A DNA stretch of 64,000 bases from Butyrivibrio sp. (GTDB taxonomy: Bacteria; Bacillota; Clostridia; Lachnospirales; Lachnospiraceae), in assembly GCA_017470505.1 (NCBI GenBank), contig JAFUYO010000036.1, forward strand, positions 21,371 to 85,370. The letters run 5' to 3'. The position numbers were made by a program, and so were the translations under genes. The notes under the pieces are model-generated. The model saw only the letters and a list, made by a program, of their open reading frames with translations, was not told the origin of the DNA and searched no databases. Positions 60,727-64,000 of the stretch are shown piece by piece (within the stretch, counting starts at the first letter, position 1; each line of letters starts with the position of its first letter).

Positions 60727-62187
60727 TCAGTAAAACATCCAGTCGTTGTCTGAGCCTAAACCTGTACCCGAACTATCATCTGCGTTCTTTTGTGCGCCAA
60801 CAGATGACGCAATTGAGTTCACCCTTTCCGGACACAGTCTGCGCTTAACAAAACGCCCCGGACTTATTTCATGCATTTCAATATTCTCTTCCTTCTTCTC
60901 TGCTTTTCCACGAAGTTTCTCGCGCAGCGTCTTTGTGTCCACACGCTGTTCTTTAGTTTCAACCGGCACAGTATATCCAAAGTCCTTTTCAAATTTCTCC
61001 AGATCTATACCTCTGCCGATTACAGGTGGCTCTCCGCGCCTGAAGATTATAGCAGTTCCCACCGGGAGGTTCAGAATCTTTTTTAGCGGAATGTCTGCTC
61101 TCTCAGAGACTCTCCGCGCAGTCTCAATGTCAGAGCCACCGAGATATACATATGTATCGCAATTACCTATCACAGTTTCCTTGTCATAGCCGTATGCATT
61201 TCCAAGCTGTGCTTCAGACTGTATCATCAACATCGTCGATATTCCTCTGGATCTGATTGAGGATATCATCCTGGGAAAATCACCGATTATGCAGTTGGTT
61301 GCAAAATCGTCCAATATAAACCTGACCGGCACCGGGAGAGTGTTATCTTTGCACTCCTTATCCGCGTATCTGCAAAGCTCATTTATCGCCTGAGTAAAAA
61401 AGAGATTAGCCAATGTATCAAGTGATCTGTCAGTGTCGCTCACAACAACAAACAGCGCTGTCTTTCTCTGCCCAATGCTTACGATGTCCACCTCATCTGA
61501 ACTCATCATATAGCTGATCTCTTCAGACGAGAATTCTCTGAGCTTGGACGTAAGTGATATAAGAATTGAGTCAAAAGTTTTATCCGGAGCAACTGCAACA
61601 TTTTTGTACTGCGCAATAGCATAACTATTTGGATATTTCATTTCTGCCTGATTCATCAGCTTGTCAAGACCGGATAAGCTTGAAGATATATTCTCATCGC
61701 AGCGTCTTCCAAGTTGCAGCAGTTTTTCAATGCTCTTAAAGTTATGTTCATCAGGGCGGCAGAACTCTAATACGTACGAGATCATTGCTGTGAGCAGCAT
61801 TGTGGCCGTCTGATCCCAGAATGGATCTCTGGTGCAAATCTCCTGATTCGCTATTACATGCGCTGCCTTGTAAATATCTCTTGGCTCTTTTATGTAGTTT
61901 AAAAAATTGTAGTGGGATGAATTCATAGGATCGGTGAAGTCGATTTTTTTAACTTCGTATCCCATCGACCTTAGATACTGTTCGTACTTGTGATACAGAT
62001 TGCCTTTTGGATCAGAGATGATATAACTGCCTGTCGCCAGAAGTATGTTGGGTGAAACAATCCCTCTTGTCTTTCCGCTTCCGGACGCGCCGACAACGAG
62101 AACGTTGTTATTGAGCTTCGTCTTTCGGCTGTCCATGCTGTACATCCGGTCTTCTGCAACTACCATTACTCCTTGTTGTTTGTCCAT
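60727..62187 (-). CDS. VirD4/TraG-like ATPase lacking an N-terminal membrane domain
   Basis: The 486-residue protein is a type IV coupling-protein-like ATPase. Walker A VVGASGSGKTRG starts at residue 31, ISDPKGNLYHKYE follows, and Walker B is PVRFILDDFAT near residue 290, with IQSEAQLGNAYG and TYVYLGGSDIETA typical of TraG/VirD4 proteins. Family members normally have about 100 residues of membrane domain before Walker A; here only 30 soluble residues precede it. No relaxase, VirB4 or other transfer gene is in the window. GGAGGTTGAACA precedes the ATG. It is followed at once by a ClpP-like protease gene. Confidence 0.88.
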   Translation of the reverse strand: MDKQQGVMVVAEDRMYSMDSRKTKLNNNVLVVGASGSGKTRGIVSPNILLATGSYIISDPKGNLYHKYEQYLRSMGYEVKKIDFTDPMNSSHYNFLNYIKEPRDIYKAAHVIANQEICTRDPFWDQTATMLLTAMISYVLEFCRPDEHNFKSIEKLLQLGRRCDENISSSLSGLDKLMNQAEMKYPNSYAIAQYKNVAVAPDKTFDSILISLTSKLREFSSEEISYMMSSDEVDIVSIGQRKTALFVVVSDTDRSLDTLANLFFTQAINELCRYADKECKDNTLPVPVRFILDDFATNCIIGDFPRMISSIRSRGISTMLMIQSEAQLGNAYGYDKETVIGNCDTYVYLGGSDIETARRVSERADIPLKKILNLPVGTAIIFRRGEPPVIGRGIDLEKFEKDFGYTVPVETKEQRVDTKTLREKLRGKAEKKEENIEMHEISPGRFVKRRLCPERVNSIASSVGAQKNADDSSGTGLGSDNDWMFY

Positions 62188-62305
62188 TGTTCAACCTCCG
62201 CAAATCAATCTGATTTTGTCTATTCACTTTTCTCTCATAACCAATATATCTCGAAACGGCAATTTGCATAACTGTCGCCAAAGTTTAGTCAGGAACATCC
62301 ATCAG

Positions 62306-62674
62306 TCATTTTCCTAAATCGAGCAGGGAAAAGAGTTCTAATGCCAGATTGCCGCGTTGACCGTCAACTGTGCGCTCGTAAAAGCAGAGCGAACGCCTTA
62401 CGTTCTTATCGTGCAAAACAGGAAGAAGGGGCTCATCGCCCCTTCCCTCTCTCTGAATTATATCGTCCATCGGTGTGTCAAACAAACTGCTGAGGACCAG
62501 CAGGTTATCGATGGTTGGCAGGCATTCCCCTCTCTGCCATTTAAAAATGGTGTTTTGAGAGCTGTGCATTATCTCAGCGAACTCCTCAACCTTCAGCTTG
62601 TTGCGGATTCTCAGTTCCCTGATCTTTCTGCCGGTTGCTTTCATGTCAACTTTTACTGAGTAGCTGTCAAACAT
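62306..62674 (-). CDS. XRE-family helix-turn-helix regulator
   Basis: This 122-residue protein has an N-terminal Cro/cI-type helix-turn-helix (about residues 12-66): IRELRIRNKLKVEEFAEIM then HSSQNTIFKWQRGECLPTIDNLLVLSSLF. The C-terminal 50 residues are charged and unassigned. AAGGAGGCAAAAC precedes the ATG. It lies 118 bases ahead of the VirD4-like gene on the same strand and is the obvious candidate regulator of that cassette. A good promoter lies upstream (62845-62872). Confidence 0.88.
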   Translation of the reverse strand: MFDSYSVKVDMKATGRKIRELRIRNKLKVEEFAEIMHSSQNTIFKWQRGECLPTIDNLLVLSSLFDTPMDDIIQREGRGDEPLLPVLHDKNVRRSLCFYERTVDGQRGNLALELFSLLDLGK

Positions 62675-62907
62675 GTTTTGCCTCCTTATAAAGAACCATA
62701 TTCAGTTGCACTTAAGTTACTCCATCCTCTGCCTCCGGGGGACGTACGGCAATTCATTATAAAGCTCCAAGTGTAATTCATGCTAACACATAAGATAATT
62801 AAGATTGGTAAACAAGATTTTTAAGAATTTTTGAATGTAACTATATTATACTCCATTGTATAAATTGTGCAACTGACCTATTGGAAAAATAAATTGCAAT
62901 CTTTGTT
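62675..62907 (-). promoter_or_regulatory. AT-rich control region upstream of the XRE gene
   Basis: The region holds a promoter on the minus strand: TTGCAC (62867-62872), 16-base spacer, TATAAT (62845-62850), and a second TATAAT-like box nearer the gene. A 10-bp inverted repeat, TCAGTTGCAC (62702-62711) and GTGCAACTGA (62867-62876), brackets most of it; one arm overlaps the -35. That placement would suit autoregulation by a looping repressor, but chance is possible. Confidence 0.45.
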
Positions 62908-63489
62908 TTATTTCTCTTTAGTTACTTCTTTGATTTTTTCCCCATCAAAATTTCTTTCAGACAGCAATTGCCTGACGTCAATCTGTCTATCCAGTATCCT
63001 GAGCGCCTTATCTGCAAGCGGCTCTATAAAACCGCCCGCTTTTGAGAAATAAATACTCTTCGCCAGAAAAGGCCCAAGCCTGTACTTCTTAAAATCTTCA
63101 AACACCACGTCATCAAGGATCACCAGTCCTGTTATGTTTTCATCCCTGTGTAGATAAAGCCATGTCATTATTTCACGCCCTCGATGATTACTGTAACCAT
63201 CCTTAGAATATCTGATAACCGGTGTCTCATCATAGATTTCCATTCCTCTTGCTTTGAGCCTTTCATTCAGATACTTAAGATGATCCGGAATTTTCTTCCC
63301 GTCTTTATCTTCACCTGCTCTCCAGGAGGAAGAAAGGACAATTTTAGTTTCATCTTTGATAGAGCTCTTCATTACAAGGCCAGACAGATTCCCAATGAAC
63401 CTCTCGTCCAGTCCAATCATTCCTTTGTACCTGTCTTTTGTCAGCGCACTGTTAAGCACGCCATCCACATCGAGGAAAATAATTCTCAT
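62908..63489 (-). CDS. HAD-superfamily hydrolase-like protein
   Basis: The 193-residue protein has the first HAD motif, IIFLDVDGVLN, with both catalytic aspartates, a motif II-like VLSSSWR, and an acidic LVILDDVVFEDF in the place of motif IV. The layout matches small HAD proteins sometimes associated with RNA-repair or phage-like contexts. The substrate is unknown. I use the ATG at 63489; GGGAGAG lies upstream and a GTG immediately precedes it. No operon partner is clear. Confidence 0.75.
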   Translation of the reverse strand: MRIIFLDVDGVLNSALTKDRYKGMIGLDERFIGNLSGLVMKSSIKDETKIVLSSSWRAGEDKDGKKIPDHLKYLNERLKARGMEIYDETPVIRYSKDGYSNHRGREIMTWLYLHRDENITGLVILDDVVFEDFKKYRLGPFLAKSIYFSKAGGFIEPLADKALRILDRQIDVRQLLSERNFDGEKIKEVTKEK

Positions 63490-63580
63490 CACGTTCTCTC
63501 CCTGTACTTAAATCTTTTGCAAACTGACTTGAAAGTTTATTCTTATGAAGTTTCATTCTCATTCGTCACATGAAAGTCAT

Positions 63581-63898
63581 CTAATCTTCGCAATTACCAT
63601 CTAAGGTTACCGGAATTGCTTTACATCTGTTAAGTCTTTTATAGTCCTCATCGGTGAGTCCAATCGGAGTAGTTTCCATATCATTCCAGTCATAGTCAAA
63701 TCCAACATCTGCCGAATAGTCAATCCCGATAACTACACGCCTCTTATATCCATCCCTGATGTTATCGCAGAGTTCAGATAGTGAAATATTCTGCTCATAT
63801 CCATCCAAATATGCAGCATATGCCTGATTGGCCGATTCCAGTAATCTCTCCAGATACCATACCAATGTTAACAACTTAGAATAACTCGACCACAACAT
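63581..63898 (-). CDS. Hypothetical protein
   Basis: I do not recognise this 105-residue protein. It is acidic in its C-terminal half and contains many Asp and Tyr residues (IDYSADVGFDYDWND). The N-terminal third (LLTLVWYLERLLESANQAYAAYLDG) is predicted helical. No motif, membrane segment or metal site stands out. The ribosome site is poor, so the true start may be downstream. It is about 90 bases before the HAD gene and could be a small accessory-region gene. Confidence 0.5.
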   Translation of the reverse strand: MLWSSYSKLLTLVWYLERLLESANQAYAAYLDGYEQNISLSELCDNIRDGYKRRVVIGIDYSADVGFDYDWNDMETTPIGLTDEDYKRLNRCKAIPVTLDGNCED

Positions 63899-63934
63899 AT
63901 TGCGGTTATGGCCTTAGAGTGTCGTTCATGTTAT

Positions 63935-64000
63935 TCAAATTAAATCCACCGTATTTTCAATGATCGCAGCAAGTCCTGCGGTCTTTTTTAATTTGTCATA
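63935..64000 (-). CDS. C-terminus of a gene running off the right edge
   Basis: A minus-strand reading frame enters at 64000 and ends with TGA at 63935-63937, giving about 21 residues (KLKKTAGLAAIIENTVDLI). It is open to the edge and has plausible composition. The same bases on the plus strand look like a weak terminator (CGCAG/CTGCG then TCTTTTTT), so the coding reading is uncertain. Confidence 0.35.
   Translation of the reverse strand, partial: YDKLKKTAGLAAIIENTVDLI

Noticed and set aside
63961-63986. Plus-strand terminator (CGCAG/CTGCG then TCTTTTTT)
   Set aside because: The stem has only five pairs and no plus-strand gene lies upstream; the same bases read through as an open minus-strand frame.
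1-64000. CRISPR arrays, rRNA genes, insertion sequences or prophage modules
   Set aside because: No regularly spaced repeats, rRNA signature sequences, transposase motifs or phage structural genes were found by eye.

Overview
The window is a tightly packed bacterial chromosome segment from a Gram-positive Firmicute, most likely a Lachnospiraceae-type anaerobe (Butyrivibrio-like). The evidence is PolC-type DNA polymerase, the rimP-nusA-ylxR-ylxQ-infB-rbfA operon, an Asp23/nusB pair, a six-gene Rnf complex in the order C-D-G-E-A-B, strong AGGAGG ribosome sites, MEP-pathway isoprenoid genes and a CheR methyltransferase. The genus is inference. Nearly all genes lie on the minus strand. The exceptions are a tRNA-Glu, an exonuclease-like gene, a Na+/proline-type symporter and a FliG-like gene.

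Layout. 1-4.7 kb: dxs (cut by the window edge), ispA, nusB, asp23 and a transglutaminase-like lipoprotein. 4.7-17.9 kb: prfC, pnp, rpsO, ribF, truB, nrnA, rbfA, infB, ylxQ, ylxR, nusA and rimP, a translation and RNA-processing block. It has a promoter plus attenuator-like hairpin before rimP, an internal terminator before truB, and a separate promoter for rpsO. 18-24.5 kb: tRNA-Glu, a LysM protein, an unknown membrane protein and the Rnf operon. 24.5-32.3 kb: a YprB-like nuclease, cheR, then tetR, rpiR, a flavoprotein, cmk, ispH and an S1-domain protein. 32.3-36 kb: mnmA, a DHH phosphoesterase and the symporter. 36-40.8 kb: an operon of purine nucleoside phosphorylase, an amidohydrolase, a membrane-anchored MutS-like ATPase, RNase HI and a shrunken phosphoesterase. 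40.8-45.5 kb: an ArsR-controlled metal-efflux operon that runs into a large serine-hydrolase gene. 45.7-49.2 kb: an inositol-phosphatase family gene, a MATE transporter and a FliG-like orphan. 49.4-59.8 kb: an acyl-CoA-synthetase-like gene leading dxr, rseP, ispG and polC. 59.9-64 kb: an accessory segment with a VirD4-like ATPase that lacks its membrane domain, a ClpP-family protease, a tiny membrane protein, an XRE regulator, a HAD protein and unknown ORFs.

How it works together. Five isoprenoid genes (dxs, ispA, ispH, dxr, ispG) sit in three separate operons, each mixed with replication, transcription or translation genes. The Rnf complex would couple ferredoxin oxidation to NAD+ reduction and ion pumping. 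The 45 kb operon is a classic metal-sensor/efflux circuit with a readable promoter and operator.

The best candidates for something undescribed are the XRE - soluble VirD4 - ClpP - small membrane protein cassette, the adenylate-forming enzyme with a Met-rich, acidic C-terminal extension at the head of the dxr-polC operon, the orphan FliG-like protein, and the membrane-anchored MutS-like ATPase coupled to RNase HI. No rRNA, CRISPR array, insertion sequence or prophage was seen.
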